Below, in pieces: positions 9,359 through 19,900 of a DNA stretch of 64,000 bases (positions are counted from its first letter, which is position 1; each line of letters begins with the position of its first letter). Made by a program: the position numbers and the translations under genes. The notes beneath the pieces were generated by a model that ran no database searches, had not been told where the DNA came from, and worked only from the letters and a program-made list of their open reading frames with translations. Source of the DNA: Agrobacterium rosae (GTDB lineage: Bacteria > Pseudomonadota > Alphaproteobacteria > Rhizobiales > Rhizobiaceae); contig NZ_NXEJ01000004.1 in NCBI RefSeq assembly GCF_002915175.1, forward strand, positions 248,001-312,000. The letters run 5' to 3'.

Positions 9359-9490
9359 TCTGCCCCGCTCACGGCAGGTTTCCAACGTTCACGCAATTTC
9401 CATGGTTTCTTTATTCCTGAGCGTTTATAGCGGGAAAATGAGTCCGCCCCATCAATTGGCGGCAGAGGAACGATCAAGTCGGAGATACTA

Positions 9491-10858
9491 ATGGAACGCA
9501 GTTGCCTTGCCGTCATTCTCGCCGCTGGTGAAAGCACACGCATGAAGTCATCCATGTCGAAGGTGCTGCACCCGGTCGCTGGCCGGGCGATGATTGCGCA
9601 TGTGATGCAGGCTGTGGCAGGCGCTGGCGTCAGCGCCGCTGCACTCGTGGTGGGGCGTGATGCGGACAAGGTGGCGGATGCGGCGCGCGGTGCTGGCGTC
9701 AGCGTCGAACCCTATCTCCAGAAGGAACGTCTGGGCACTGGCAATGCCGTTCTGGCAGCGCGTGCGGCCATCGAAAGCGGTTATGACGATGTTCTGATTG
9801 CCTATGGCGACGTGCCGCTGCTCACATCCGAAACGCTGGATCAGGCGCGTCAGGCGCTGAGCGAGAATGTAGATGTCGTCGTCATCGGTTTCCACACCGA
9901 CAAGCCGACCGGCTATGGTCGCCTGCTGGTGGAAAACGGCGAACTCGTTGCTATCAGAGAAGAAAAAGATGCGACCGAAGACGAGCGTAAAGTCACTTGG
10001 TGCAACAGCGGCCTGATGGCGATCAATGGTCGCCGCGCGCTCGATCTGCTGACCCGCATCGGCAACAATAATGCCAAGGGCGAATATTATCTAACCGACG
10101 TGGTGGAAATTGCCCGCTCGCTGGGTGGCAAGGCCATCGCCATCGATGCGCCTGAGACAGAACTGACCGGCTGCAACAACCGCGCCGAACTCGCTTACAT
10201 CGAAAAGCTGTGGCAGGAACGCGCGCGCCATCAGTTCATGATCGATGGTGTCTCGATGATTGCGCCGGAGACCGTGTTTCTGTCCTGGGATACACAGATC
10301 GGGCAGGATGCCTTGATCGAACCCAACGTGGTGATCGGGCCGGGCGTAACAATAGAATCGGGTGCCGTCATCCATGCCTTCTCGCATCTGGAAGGCGCGC
10401 ATGTCAGCGGCGGCGCGACGGTTGGTCCCTATGCGCGGTTGCGCCCCGGTGCCAATCTTGCCGCCAATTCCAAGGTTGGTAATTTCTGCGAGGTCAAGAA
10501 GGCCGAGATTGGTGAGGGTGCCAAGGTCAATCACCTGACCTATATCGGCGATGCCTTCGTTGGCGCTGGCAGCAATATCGGGGCAGGGACGATTACCTGC
10601 AATTATGACGGCATCAACAAACACGAAACCCGCATCGGTAAAAATGCTTTCATCGGCTCTAATTCCTCGCTGGTCGCGCCGGTCAATATCGGTGACGACG
10701 CCTATGTCGCTTCCGGCAGTGTGATTACCGAAAATGTGCCTGCGGATGCACTGGCCTTCGGTCGAGCACGCCAGGAGATCAAGGAAGGTCGCGCCAATGC
10801 TTTGCGCGCCCGTGCGCAGGCCATCAAGGACGCCAAGAAAAAGACCTCGATATCGTAA
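9491..10858 (+). CDS. glmU: bifunctional GlmU uridyltransferase/acetyltransferase
   Basis: A 455-residue cytoplasmic enzyme making UDP-N-acetylglucosamine for peptidoglycan and lipid A. The N-terminal nucleotidyltransferase domain (about 1-230) has the [11 protein letters not shown] start motif, with the Lys of the SKVLHP segment. The C-terminal half is a left-handed beta helix of hexapeptide repeats (about 250-455), with [11 protein letters not shown] and the acyl-CoA region [11 protein letters not shown]. Length fits the family. It precedes glmS by 91 bases, giving enzymes of the same pathway in one block. Confidence 0.97.
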   Translation: MERSCLAVILAAGESTRMKSSMSKVLHPVAGRAMIAHVMQAVAGAGVSAAALVVGRDADKVADAARGAGVSVEPYLQKERLGTGNAVLAARAAIESGYDDVLIAYGDVPLLTSETLDQARQALSENVDVVVIGFHTDKPTGYGRLLVENGELVAIREEKDATEDERKVTWCNSGLMAINGRRALDLLTRIGNNNAKGEYYLTDVVEIARSLGGKAIAIDAPETELTGCNNRAELAYIEKLWQERARHQFMIDGVSMIAPETVFLSWDTQIGQDALIEPNVVIGPGVTIESGAVIHAFSHLEGAHVSGGATVGPYARLRPGANLAANSKVGNFCEVKKAEIGEGAKVNHLTYIGDAFVGAGSNIGAGTITCNYDGINKHETRIGKNAFIGSNSSLVAPVNIGDDAYVASGSVITENVPADALAFGRARQEIKEGRANALRARAQAIKDAKKKTSIS

Positions 10859-10878
10859 CGGATAGACATTGAAAGTGA

Positions 10879-10910
10879 CTGCAACCGCAATTGCAGATTT
10901 CGCGGAAATC
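10879..10910 (+). promoter_or_regulatory. two small hairpins between glmU and glmS
   Basis: CTGCAA (10879-10884) pairs with TTGCAG (10891-10896), and directly after it GATTTC (10896-10901) pairs with GAAATC (10905-10910) around GCG. Both sit in the glmU-glmS gap, 40 bases before the glmS start. They have no U tract, so transcription may continue into glmS. A processing or regulatory role is possible but unproven. Confidence 0.3.
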
Positions 10911-10949
10911 GCTAGGACTTCCGCTAGTTAAAATGGTTTGGAGAAGTGT

Positions 10950-12776
10950 ATGTGCGGCATTGTTGGCATTGTTGGAACGCAGCCGGTTGCGGAGCGCCTT
11001 GTGGAAGCGCTGAAGCGTCTGGAATATCGGGGGTACGACTCCGCTGGCGTTGCGACAATTCATGATGGCGCGCTTGCTCGCCGCCGTGCGGAAGGCAAGC
11101 TTTTCAATCTCGAAAAAAAGCTGTCCGAAGAGCCGCTTCCCGGCCTTACCGGCATTGCCCACACCCGCTGGGCAACCCATGGCGTGCCGAATGAAACCAA
11201 CGCGCATCCGCATTTCATGGAAGGCGTCGCCGTCGTTCACAACGGTATCATCGAGAACTTCTCCGAACTGCGCGACGAACTGATAGCGGAAGGTGCTGTC
11301 TTCACCACGCAGACGGATACGGAAGTCGTGGCCCAGCTTCTGGCCAAGTTCACCCGCGAAGGACTGGACCACCGCGCTGCGATGCTGGCCATGCTGAACC
11401 GCGTCACCGGTGCCTATGCGCTGGGTGTGATGTTCCAGGATGACCCTGCCACGCTTCTCTCCGCCCGTTCCGGCCCACCGCTCGCGATCGGTTATGGACG
11501 CGGTGAAATGTTCCTGGGTTCGGACGCGATTGCCCTGTCGCCTTTCACCAATGAAATCACCTATCTGGTGGATGGCGATTGCGCCATTCTCACCGCCAAG
11601 GGTGCTGAAATCATCGATTTCCTCGGCAATCCCGTACAGCGTCTGCGCCAGATTTCGCAGGCGACGGCCTATGTGGTGGACAAGGGCAACCACCGCCACT
11701 TCATGGAAAAAGAAATCTACGAGCAGCCGGAAGTCATTTCCCATGCGCTGAGCCACTATGTGGATTTCGCTGAAAAGCGCGTGAAGGATGCCGATCCGGC
11801 CATCGATTTTTCCAAGCTGACCGGCCTTGCCATTTCCGCCTGCGGCACGGCCTATCTGTCCGGCCTCATCGGTAAATACTGGTTCGAGCGTTATGCGCGC
11901 CTGCCCGTCGAGATCGATGTCGCCTCAGAATTCCGCTACCGTGAAATGCCGCTTTTGCCGACGCAGGCAGCACTCTTCATTTCGCAATCCGGCGAGACGG
12001 CAGATACGCTGGCATCGCTGCGCTATTGCCAGGAAAACGGCCTCAAGATCGGCACGGTCGTCAATGTTCGCGAATCGACCATGGCGCGCGAATCGGATGC
12101 TGTGTTCCCGATTCTCGCCGGTCCTGAAATCGGCGTGGCCTCGACCAAGGCCTTTACCTGCCAGTTGGCCGTTCTGGCGTCGCTCGCCATCGCCGCAGGC
12201 AAGGCACGTGGCACACTGACGGTTGAGCAGGAAACGGACCTCGTTCGCCACCTGATCGAAATGCCACGCGTGATGAGTGAAGTCCTGAACGCCATCCAGC
12301 CGCAGATCGAAACCCTGTCGCGCGATCTTTCCCGCTTCAAGGATGTTCTCTACCTCGGTCGCGGCACCAGCTATCCGTTGGCGCTGGAAGGCGCGCTGAA
12401 GCTCAAGGAAATTTCCTATATCCACGCAGAAGGTTACGCCGCAGGCGAGTTGAAACACGGGCCTATCGCGCTGATCGACGAGAACATGCCTGTTATCGTT
12501 ATCGCCCCCCACGACCGCTTCTTCGAAAAAACCGTGTCCAACATGCAGGAAGTCGCAGCGCGCGGCGGCAAGATCATCTTCATCACCGATGAGAAGGGGG
12601 CTGCCGCTTCGAAGCTGGAAACCATGGCAACCATCGTTCTGCCCAACGTAGATGAAATCATCGCCCCGATGGTCTTCTCGTTGCCGATTCAGTTGCTGGC
12701 CTATCACACCGCCGTCTTCATGGGCACGGATGTGGACCAGCCGCGCAACTTGGCGAAGTCAGTGACTGTGGAATAA
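10950..12776 (+). CDS. glmS: glutamine-fructose-6-phosphate aminotransferase
   Basis: A 608-residue enzyme that makes glucosamine-6-phosphate from fructose-6-phosphate and glutamine, the entry step to UDP-GlcNAc. ATG at 10950 gives MCGIVGIVG, so Cys2 becomes the N-terminal nucleophile after removal of Met; an in-frame TTG at 10938 would bury it. GGAGAAG lies upstream. The glutaminase domain (1-240) has HTRWATHG and HNGIIEN; two SIS sugar-isomerase domains follow, with SGETADTLASL and the C-terminal KSVTVE tail. No glmS ribozyme is seen in the leader. Confidence 0.97.
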   Translation: MCGIVGIVGTQPVAERLVEALKRLEYRGYDSAGVATIHDGALARRRAEGKLFNLEKKLSEEPLPGLTGIAHTRWATHGVPNETNAHPHFMEGVAVVHNGIIENFSELRDELIAEGAVFTTQTDTEVVAQLLAKFTREGLDHRAAMLAMLNRVTGAYALGVMFQDDPATLLSARSGPPLAIGYGRGEMFLGSDAIALSPFTNEITYLVDGDCAILTAKGAEIIDFLGNPVQRLRQISQATAYVVDKGNHRHFMEKEIYEQPEVISHALSHYVDFAEKRVKDADPAIDFSKLTGLAISACGTAYLSGLIGKYWFERYARLPVEIDVASEFRYREMPLLPTQAALFISQSGETADTLASLRYCQENGLKIGTVVNVRESTMARESDAVFPILAGPEIGVASTKAFTCQLAVLASLAIAAGKARGTLTVEQETDLVRHLIEMPRVMSEVLNAIQPQIETLSRDLSRFKDVLYLGRGTSYPLALEGALKLKEISYIHAEGYAAGELKHGPIALIDENMPVIVIAPHDRFFEKTVSNMQEVAARGGKIIFITDEKGAAASKLETMATIVLPNVDEIIAPMVFSLPIQLLAYHTAVFMGTDVDQPRNLAKSVTVE

Positions 12777-12854
12777 CGACGACGCCTATTCACTCTTAGG
12801 CTGTTTTTCCTGAACGGTCACGAAAACCGGCCGATTGATTGGGATGAGGTCCAT

Positions 12855-13309
12855 ATGTTTCATCACAACTGGATCACCAGAGGTCTGGCACTCTGTTTGC
12901 TGTTAGGGCCTCTGGGGCCTATATATCACTTATTGACGCAAGCAATGGCGGCGATAAGTGATGGGAAGCCCGGTAGCATTTTCATCCTTCTGCCTGTATT
13001 TTTACTGCTTGGGTTCTGCCTGTATATACTGGCTACCGATTTCTGCTCGGAAGCGCCAAGGCATACCGGTGGGCGATGTATTTGTTCATTTCGCAAATAC
13101 CGTTTCTGTCTCTAGGCAGATTCGGGCTCGGCTGGAACAGTGGTTTCGAAATACCTTTCGCCTATCGCGGCCTACTGGACGAACGGTTAAGTTTTGTTTT
13201 TTGGGATCAAACCGTTGATTATTTCGTAATTGGCTTCAATCTTTTTGCACTCTTGGCCAGTAGCGCGCTGTTTCGAGTTAGAAAACAACTCCGCCCTGTC
13301 GCGCCATAG
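12855..13309 (+). pseudogene. frameshifted small membrane protein gene
   Basis: Two overlapping reading frames look like halves of one protein. The frame from ATG 12855 gives about 62 residues with two hydrophobic helices, up to ILATD. From 13043 another frame continues with LLGSAKAYRWAMYLF and two more hydrophobic segments, ending at the TAA at 13309. Adding one T to the T run at 13040-13042 restores a single frame of about 151 residues. The cause is therefore a one-base deletion or a sequencing error in a homopolymer. I do not recognise the family. If the shift is real, only an 86-residue truncated product would be made. Confidence 0.6.
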
Positions 13310-13467
13310 GCTAGCCGAGAACACGTTACGATAACGCACTTGCGAACAGGATTATCTATCGCAGTGCACACCGGATCGATTATTCGCTTGAAAGGCGGAA
13401 CGCGTTTCGCCACTGTCCGTTCAAGAAGGTCTTCATCTCTTGAAGTTTCTCGAATTTATGCGGATTC

Positions 13468-14136
13468 ATGACCGAAATTCCCGTCAAAATTTCTTTCGCA
13501 ACGCGCTTGCGCAATAGCTTCCTCACCGGGGTTCTGATCCTTGCGCCTGTCACCATCACCATGTGGGTGGTCTGGACATTTCTGCAGTGGGTGGACAGCT
13601 GGGTTAAGCCGTATATTCCGGCGCGTTACGATCCAGAGCAATATTTCGATGTCGCCATTCCCGGTTTCGGCCTGCTGGTGGCCGTCATCGGCATTACGCT
13701 GATCGGTTTTCTCGGCAACAACCTCATCGGCAAATGGATCGTGGGTTTTGGCGAGTCCATTCTGAACCACATGCCGTTTGTCCGCCCGATCTACAAAAGC
13801 ATAAAGCAGCTTTTTGAGTCGGTCCTGAAAGAGCATTCCAGTTCTTTCAAAAAGGTCGGATTGATCGAGTTCCCATCGCCCGGAACATGGGCCATGGTTT
13901 TCGTATCGTCGGACGCCAAGGGCGAAGTTGCCTATCGCTTCAATGAAATCGGCCAGGAAATGGTCGCGGTGTTTCTGCCGCCGACGCCGGTGCCGACAGC
14001 AGGATTTCTGCTGTTCGTGCCGAAAGACAAGATCATCATGCTCGAAATGTCGCCGGAAGATGGTGCAAAGCTATTGATCTCCGGCGGCCTCGTTGCTCCG
14101 GATTTCGAGTTGCCTAAGGCAATCGCGCCAGTTTGA
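13468..14136 (+). CDS. DUF502 family membrane protein
   Basis: A 222-residue protein matching the DUF502 family (PF04367). It has two strong N-terminal transmembrane helices (about 16-40 and 65-90), the family segment PFVRPIYKSIKQLFE, and a C-terminal soluble domain containing FVPKDKIIMLEMSPEDG and a nearby PPTPVPTAGF stretch. The function of the family is not known. ATG at 13468 follows a T-rich leader with little Shine-Dalgarno signal. The stop codon lies inside a hairpin shared with the convergent gene. Confidence 0.88.
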   Translation: MTEIPVKISFATRLRNSFLTGVLILAPVTITMWVVWTFLQWVDSWVKPYIPARYDPEQYFDVAIPGFGLLVAVIGITLIGFLGNNLIGKWIVGFGESILNHMPFVRPIYKSIKQLFESVLKEHSSSFKKVGLIEFPSPGTWAMVFVSSDAKGEVAYRFNEIGQEMVAVFLPPTPVPTAGFLLFVPKDKIIMLEMSPEDGAKLLISGGLVAPDFELPKAIAPV

Positions 14137-14155
14137 CGATCAGTCGTCGTCAAAC
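14131..14155. terminator. hairpin spanning two convergent stop codons
   Basis: GTTTGACGA (14131-14139) pairs perfectly with TCGTCAAAC (14147-14155) around a 7-base loop. It contains the stop of the DUF502 gene (plus) and the stop of the 85-residue gene (minus). There is no U tract on either side, so it may act as an RNA 3' end protector rather than an intrinsic terminator. Confidence 0.4.
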
Positions 14156-14397
14156 ACCTCATCAGAAGTCGAGGTCGAGTGGAACACTGGGACGAAGACG
14201 CGCATATAGACGAAGCGCACGCTCCAGCCTTTTTCCTGCGCTTCTGCCCACGCTTTTTTGCGCCCCGGTTTCTTAAAATTCTTGCCGATGGCCTTCTTTT
14301 CGCTTTTGGCAAAGGTCTCCGGCAGCAGCAGGTTGTCTGGTGAGCAGAGGGCGTAGCCCTTGCAGAAGGCTGCGGGCGGTAGGGGCATGTCATTCAT
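14140..14397 (-). CDS. conserved-looking small basic protein downstream of recG
   Basis: An 85-residue soluble protein of unknown function. The middle is lysine-rich (AKSEKKAIGKNFKKPGRKK), the C-terminus is acidic (DEVFDDD). It starts 5 bases after the recG stop and should be co-transcribed with it. It has no signal peptide or transmembrane helix and no motif I recognise. The reading frame is convincing because it fills exactly the space between recG and the convergent hairpin, but expression is not shown. Confidence 0.6.
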   Translation of the reverse strand: MNDMPLPPAAFCKGYALCSPDNLLLPETFAKSEKKAIGKNFKKPGRKKAWAEAQEKGWSVRFVYMRVFVPVFHSTSTSDEVFDDD

Positions 14398-14402
14398 GAT
14401 CG

Positions 14403-16508
14403 TTAGCCTGCATGGAGGAAACGGATCGCCTCGTCACGGCGATGGAGGTAGAGCAGGGTGCGCAGATTGCGGCCTCGCTCGCTTGAGAGTTCTGGGTCGC
14501 GCTCGATCGTATAGGCGGCGTCCTTGCGGGCGATTTCCAGGAGGTCGGCGTGGGCTTCGAGGCTGGCGATGCGGAAACCGGGCGTGCCGGATTGGCGAGT
14601 GCCCAGAAGTTCGCCTTCGCCGCGCAGCTTCAAATCCTCTTCGGCAATTAAAAAGCCGTCTTCGCTATCACGCAGAATGGAAAGGCGTGCTTTGCCGTTT
14701 TCGCTGAGCGGCCCCTTATAGAGCAGAATGCAGGTGGAGGCCTCATCGCCACGACCCACACGACCGCGCAACTGGTGCAACTGGGCAAGGCCGAAATTCT
14801 CTGCATGTTCGATAACCATGATTGTCGCATCCGGCACGTCCACGCCCACTTCGACCACGGTCGTTGCCACCAGCAGGCGGGTTTCGCCGGTTTTGAAGGC
14901 CAGCATTGCCGCGTCCTTTTCCGGTCCGCTCATGCGACCGTGGATAAGGCCGATGTCTGCGCCCAGTGACTTTGACAGAACGGCATGACGTTCCTCTGCC
15001 GACATGAGGTCGGATTCTTCCGATTCTTCCACCAGCGGGCAAATCCAGTAGGCTTTCTTGCCTTCGGAAAGCGCACTTTTTAGCCGTGCAACGATATCGC
15101 CGATGCGCTCGGTTGGAATGGTCACGGTCGTGATCGGTTTACGGCCAGCTGGCTTTTCGGTGAGCTTGGAAACATCCATATCCCCGAAGGCGGCCAAAAC
15201 CAGCGTGCGGGGAATGGGCGTTGCCGTCATGACCAGCATATGCGGCGAGATGCCCTTGGCGGTCAGCCGCAGTCGCTGGTGCACGCCGAAACGATGTTGC
15301 TCATCCACCACCGCCAGCACGAGGTTCTTGTAATTGACGCTATCCTGAAACAGCGCGTGGGTGCCGATCACGATCTGCGCTTCACCCGAGGCAATGCGCT
15401 CCTCGATTTCCCGGCGCTCCTTGCCCTTGGTGCGGCCCGTCAGAACCTCGCAGGAAATGCCGGCGGTAGCAGCGAATTTCGAGATGGTCGCGAAATGCTG
15501 GCGGGCGAGAATTTCGGTCGGTGCCATCAGCACGGCCTGGCCGCCAGCCTCCACGGCGGTGGCCATCGCCATCAATGCCACCAGCGTCTTGCCCGCGCCG
15601 ACATCGCCTTGCAGCAAGCGCAACATGCGGTCTTCGCCCGCCATGTCGGTCAGAATATCTTTCACCGCAGCGCTTTGGCTCGCCGTCATCGAAAACGGCA
15701 GGTTGGCGAGAATCTTCGCGGCAAAATCGCCTTTGGCACGGATGGGTTGGCCGGTGACCTTGCGCAGCCTTTGCCGCACCAGCGCCAGCGAAAGCTGACC
15801 CGCGAGAAACTCGTCATAGGCGAGGCGACGGCGGGCAGGGGCTTGTGGGTCGATATCGGTTTCGTCATGGGGATCGTGCAGATCGCGAAAGGCATCAGCC
15901 ACATGCGGAAAGCTCTCACGCGCAGCCAGTGCTTCATCGATCCATTCGGGAAAGACCGGCATCTTGGTGAGCGCGCCATCAATGGCACGTCTTAGGACCT
16001 TTGGCGAAAGCCCTGCCGTCAACGGGTAGACAGGCTCGACCAGCGGCAGGTTTTCGGCCTCCGAGACCTTCACCATGAAGTCCGGGTGGACCATGGAGGC
16101 GCGACCGTTGAACCAGTCTATCTTGCCGCTGACCATGACCTCTTCGTCCACCGGCAGCGCTTTCGACAACCAGTCGCCCCTGGCACGGAAAAAGGTCAGC
16201 GCCAGTTCGCCGGTCTCGTCATGTAGAAAGACGCGATACGGAGCGGAGCGATTGCCCGGCGGTGCGGGCTGGTGGCGGTCCACACGTCCCTGAATGGTGA
16301 CGATGGCACCCTGCGGTGCATGCGCGATGCCGGGGCGGTTGCGCCGGTCGATGATGTTGTAGGGCGCGTGAAACAGAAGGTCGACAACGCGGCTTTCCTC
16401 GACGCTATCCCGGCCCAGAAGTTTCGCCAGCAAATCGGCAAGCTTCGGCCCTACGCCGGTCAGCGTGGCGACGGTAGCAAACAGCGGATCGAGGAGGGCG
16501 GGGCGCAT
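14403..16508 (-). CDS. recG: ATP-dependent DNA helicase RecG
   Basis: A 701-residue helicase that remodels stalled forks and Holliday junctions. The N-terminal wedge domain starts with LTGVGPKLADLL. The helicase core has Walker A GDVGAGKT (near residue 300), the DEQHRFG Walker B motif, TATPIPRT (motif III) and the QLRGRVGRG motif VI region. ATG at 16508 (MRPALLDP) is preferred over an in-frame TTG at 16544, since it matches the usual family start. It is transcribed away from sdhE-mfd. Confidence 0.96.
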   Translation of the reverse strand: MRPALLDPLFATVATLTGVGPKLADLLAKLLGRDSVEESRVVDLLFHAPYNIIDRRNRPGIAHAPQGAIVTIQGRVDRHQPAPPGNRSAPYRVFLHDETGELALTFFRARGDWLSKALPVDEEVMVSGKIDWFNGRASMVHPDFMVKVSEAENLPLVEPVYPLTAGLSPKVLRRAIDGALTKMPVFPEWIDEALAARESFPHVADAFRDLHDPHDETDIDPQAPARRRLAYDEFLAGQLSLALVRQRLRKVTGQPIRAKGDFAAKILANLPFSMTASQSAAVKDILTDMAGEDRMLRLLQGDVGAGKTLVALMAMATAVEAGGQAVLMAPTEILARQHFATISKFAATAGISCEVLTGRTKGKERREIEERIASGEAQIVIGTHALFQDSVNYKNLVLAVVDEQHRFGVHQRLRLTAKGISPHMLVMTATPIPRTLVLAAFGDMDVSKLTEKPAGRKPITTVTIPTERIGDIVARLKSALSEGKKAYWICPLVEESEESDLMSAEERHAVLSKSLGADIGLIHGRMSGPEKDAAMLAFKTGETRLLVATTVVEVGVDVPDATIMVIEHAENFGLAQLHQLRGRVGRGDEASTCILLYKGPLSENGKARLSILRDSEDGFLIAEEDLKLRGEGELLGTRQSGTPGFRIASLEAHADLLEIARKDAAYTIERDPELSSERGRNLRTLLYLHRRDEAIRFLHAG

Positions 16509-16678
16509 GGCGAGCAAAATCGTGGAAGGTCGTGCGCAATGCAAGAGCGTTACAGCGATAAACTCGGTTTATCACCGGCAGATTTTCCGGTCTGTGATGA
16601 TATTTGCGTAAAAATCGGTTCCCAACCGTTCCTGTCCTGTTCTATAGGAAAGGCCAAGTCAACAAACAGGTGAATGCG

Positions 16679-16996
16679 ATGACAGGACTGGTGCGCACGA
16701 GTGCCGACCTCGATCCGAGGCGCAGGCGGATTCTTTATCGGTGCTGGCATCGCGGTATCCGGGAAATGGACCTCGTTCTCGGCCAGTTCGCGGAAGAGAA
16801 CATCGCGGATCTTTCCGACGAGCAACTGGACGAGCTGGAAATCATCATGGATGAGGAAGATCAGGACCTTGTGCAGATGGTGACGGGCGCGCAGGCCATC
16901 CCTGAAAAATTCCAGACGCCGTTGTTCCACACGATCATTTCCTACCGCCCGGATTTCGATCTGGTCACTGCGCAGAACGGACACAGCCCAAAATGA
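16679..16996 (+). CDS. sdhE: FAD assembly factor SdhE
   Basis: A 105-residue small helical protein of the SdhE/DUF339 family (PF03937), which helps attach FAD covalently to the succinate dehydrogenase flavoprotein. The hallmark RGIREMDLVLGQF carries the conserved RGxxE motif that contacts the flavoprotein. ATG at 16679 follows ACAGG; GTG at 16670 is an alternative start three codons upstream. The TGA overlaps the mfd ATG (ATGA), so the two are translationally coupled. Confidence 0.93.
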   Translation: MTGLVRTSADLDPRRRRILYRCWHRGIREMDLVLGQFAEENIADLSDEQLDELEIIMDEEDQDLVQMVTGAQAIPEKFQTPLFHTIISYRPDFDLVTAQNGHSPK

Positions 16997-19900
16997 TAGC
17001 CGGATTCGATGTCAGGCTGGTGGCATCGGCCGATACGCCGTTGACCATTGGAAATGTGCCGACCGGCATGGAAGCGTTTCTTCTGGCTGATCTGGCGCGA
17101 CAGGGCACGCCTGTTGCCTATGTGCTGTCCGATGGCCAGCGCGTGGCCGATCTGGAGCAGATGCTCGGCTTCGTTGCGCCTGATATTCCGGTCTTGAGCT
17201 TGCCCGCATGGGATTGCCTGCCTTACGACCGCGTGTCGCCCAGCGCGCATGTGTCCGCCCGCCGTCTTGCCACCCTGTCCGGCCTCATCCATCACCAGAA
17301 GAAGCCGCACCCGGCCATCGTGCTCGTCACCGCCAATGCCATGTTGCAGAAGATGGCACCGCGCGATGTCATCGAAAGTCTCGCTTTTTCGGCCAAGCCC
17401 GGCAACCAGATCCGTATGGAAGACATTGCCGCCCGGCTGGAGCGCAACGGCTTCGACCGCGTGGCGACGGTGCGCGAAGTGGGTGAATTTGCCCTGCGCG
17501 GCGGCATTCTCGATGTGTTCGTTCCCGGCACGGAAGAGCCGGTGCGACTGGATTTCTTCGGCGATACGCTGGAAAGCATCCGTACTTTCGATCCCGCCAG
17601 CCAACGCACCATCGGCCAGGCGCGGTCGCTCGACCTCAGCCCCATGAGCGAGGTGACGCTGACGCCGGATACGATCAGCCGCTTCCGCAAGAACTACCTG
17701 TCGATGTTCGGCGCTGCCACGCGCGACGATGCGCTGTATCAAGCGGTTTCCGAGGGCCGCCGTTATGCCGGCATGGAGCACTGGCTACCGCTGTTTTACG
17801 AGCATCTGGAAACGGCCTTCGATTATCTCAAGGGCTTCCGCATCGTCACCGACCATACAGCGCGTGAGGCTGCTGTCGAGCGCTCCAAGCTGGTGCATGA
17901 TTATTTCGACGCGCGCCAAACCTCCGGCCAGATGAAAGGCGCAACGCAGGGCGCTCCCTACAAGCCTGTACCGCCAAGCCAGATTTATCTTGGCGGCAAG
18001 AGCTTCGATGAGGCGCTGAATGCCGTCAACGCGGTGCGGCTGACACCGTTCAACGAGCAGGATTCCAAGGACAAGCCGGTCGCGACGCTGGACGCCCATG
18101 TCGGTCCGCGCTGGGCGAAGTCGCAGACGGAAAACGAGAGCGAAGAACGCATCAACGTCTTCACGCTTGCGGTCAAGCACATTGCGGAGCGGCGCTCCAA
18201 GGGCTGGAAGGTTCTGATCACCGGCTGGTCGGAGGGTTCGCTCGACCGCATGTTGCAGGTGCTGAACGAGCATGGGCTTGAGAACATCAAGACCATCCAG
18301 TCGTTCAAAGAGGTTGAAAAGCTTGGTAAGGGCGAAGCTGCGGCTGCGGTTCTGAGCCTCGAAGCGGGTTTCGAAACCGGCAATCTTGCCGTCATCGGTG
18401 AGCAGGACATTCTCGGCGACCGCATGGTGCGCCGCTCCAAGCGCCGCAAACGCGGAGCGGATTTCATCTCGGAAGTCGCCGGTCTGGACGAGGGCTCGCT
18501 TGTCGTCCATGCCGAACATGGTATCGGGCGCTTCGTCGGTCTTCGCACCATCGAGGCGGCGGGGGCACCGCGTGATTGCCTCGAGCTTCATTATGCCGAT
18601 GAGGCCAAGCTGTTTCTGCCGGTCGAAAACATCGATCTTCTGTCACGTTACGGCTCGGATGCGGCGGAAGCCAATCTCGACAAGCTGGGTGGCGGCGCAT
18701 GGCAGATGCGCAAGGCCAAGCTCAAGAAGCGCCTGCTGGATATGGCGGGTGATCTCATCCGCATCGCAGCAGCTCGGATGGTGCGCCATGCGCCGACGCT
18801 GATTGCGCCCGATGGGCTCTATGATGAGTTCGCAGCCCGTTTCCCTTATGATGAAACGGAAGACCAGCAGAATGCTATCGATTCCGTTCGCGACGATCTG
18901 GGTGCCGGTCGCCCGATGGACCGATTGATCTGCGGTGACGTCGGTTTCGGTAAGACGGAAGTGGCGCTTCGCGCTGCGTTCCTGGCGGCTATGAACGGTG
19001 TTCAGGTGGCCGTCGTCGTGCCGACGACACTGCTGGCGCGCCAGCATTTCCGCACTTTCTCCGAACGTTTCCGTGGCTTGCCCATTCGTGTTCAGCAGGC
19101 ATCGCGTCTTGTGGGTGCCAAAGAACTGGCGCTGACCAAGAAGGAAGTCGCCGAAGGCAAAACGGATATCGTCGTCGGCACGCACGCGCTGCTGGGTGCT
19201 GGCATCAATTTCGCCAATCTCGGTCTTCTCATCATCGATGAGGAGCAGCATTTTGGCGTGAAGCATAAAGAGCGTCTGAAAGAGTTGAAGAGCGATGTGC
19301 ATGTGCTGACGTTGTCGGCCACGCCTATTCCGCGCACCTTGCAGCTCGCCATGACGGGCGTTCGGGAACTGTCCCTCATCACCACCGCGCCGGTGGACCG
19401 TATGGCGGTGCGCACCTTCATTTCGCCGTTCGATGCGCTGGTCATCCGCGAAACGCTGATGCGGGAGCATTATCGCGGCGGACAGAGCTTCTATGTCTGC
19501 CCGCGTCTGGCTGATCTCGCTGATATCCATGCCTTCCTGCAATCGGATGTGCCGGAACTGAAGGTGGCGGTGGCTCACGGCCAGATGGCGGCGGGTGAGC
19601 TGGAAGACATCATGAACGCCTTCTATGACGGCAAATATGATGTGCTGCTCTCCACCACCATCGTCGAATCTGGCCTTGATGTTCCCACAGCCAATACGCT
19701 GATCGTCCACCGTGCCGATATGTTCGGCCTCGCACAGCTCTACCAGCTTCGTGGTCGTGTCGGACGATCCAAGGTTCGTGCTTTTGCGCTGTTCACGTTG
19801 CCGGTCAACAAGGTGCTGACGACCATGGCGGAACGCCGCCTGAAGGTTCTGCAATCGTTGGATACACTCGGCGCTGGCTTCCAGCTTGCTAGCCACGATC

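Noticed and set aside
10859..10949. glmS ribozyme or T-box in front of glmS and thrS
   Set aside because: Neither the ribozyme core nor T-box motifs are visible, and these elements are not expected in alphaproteobacteria.
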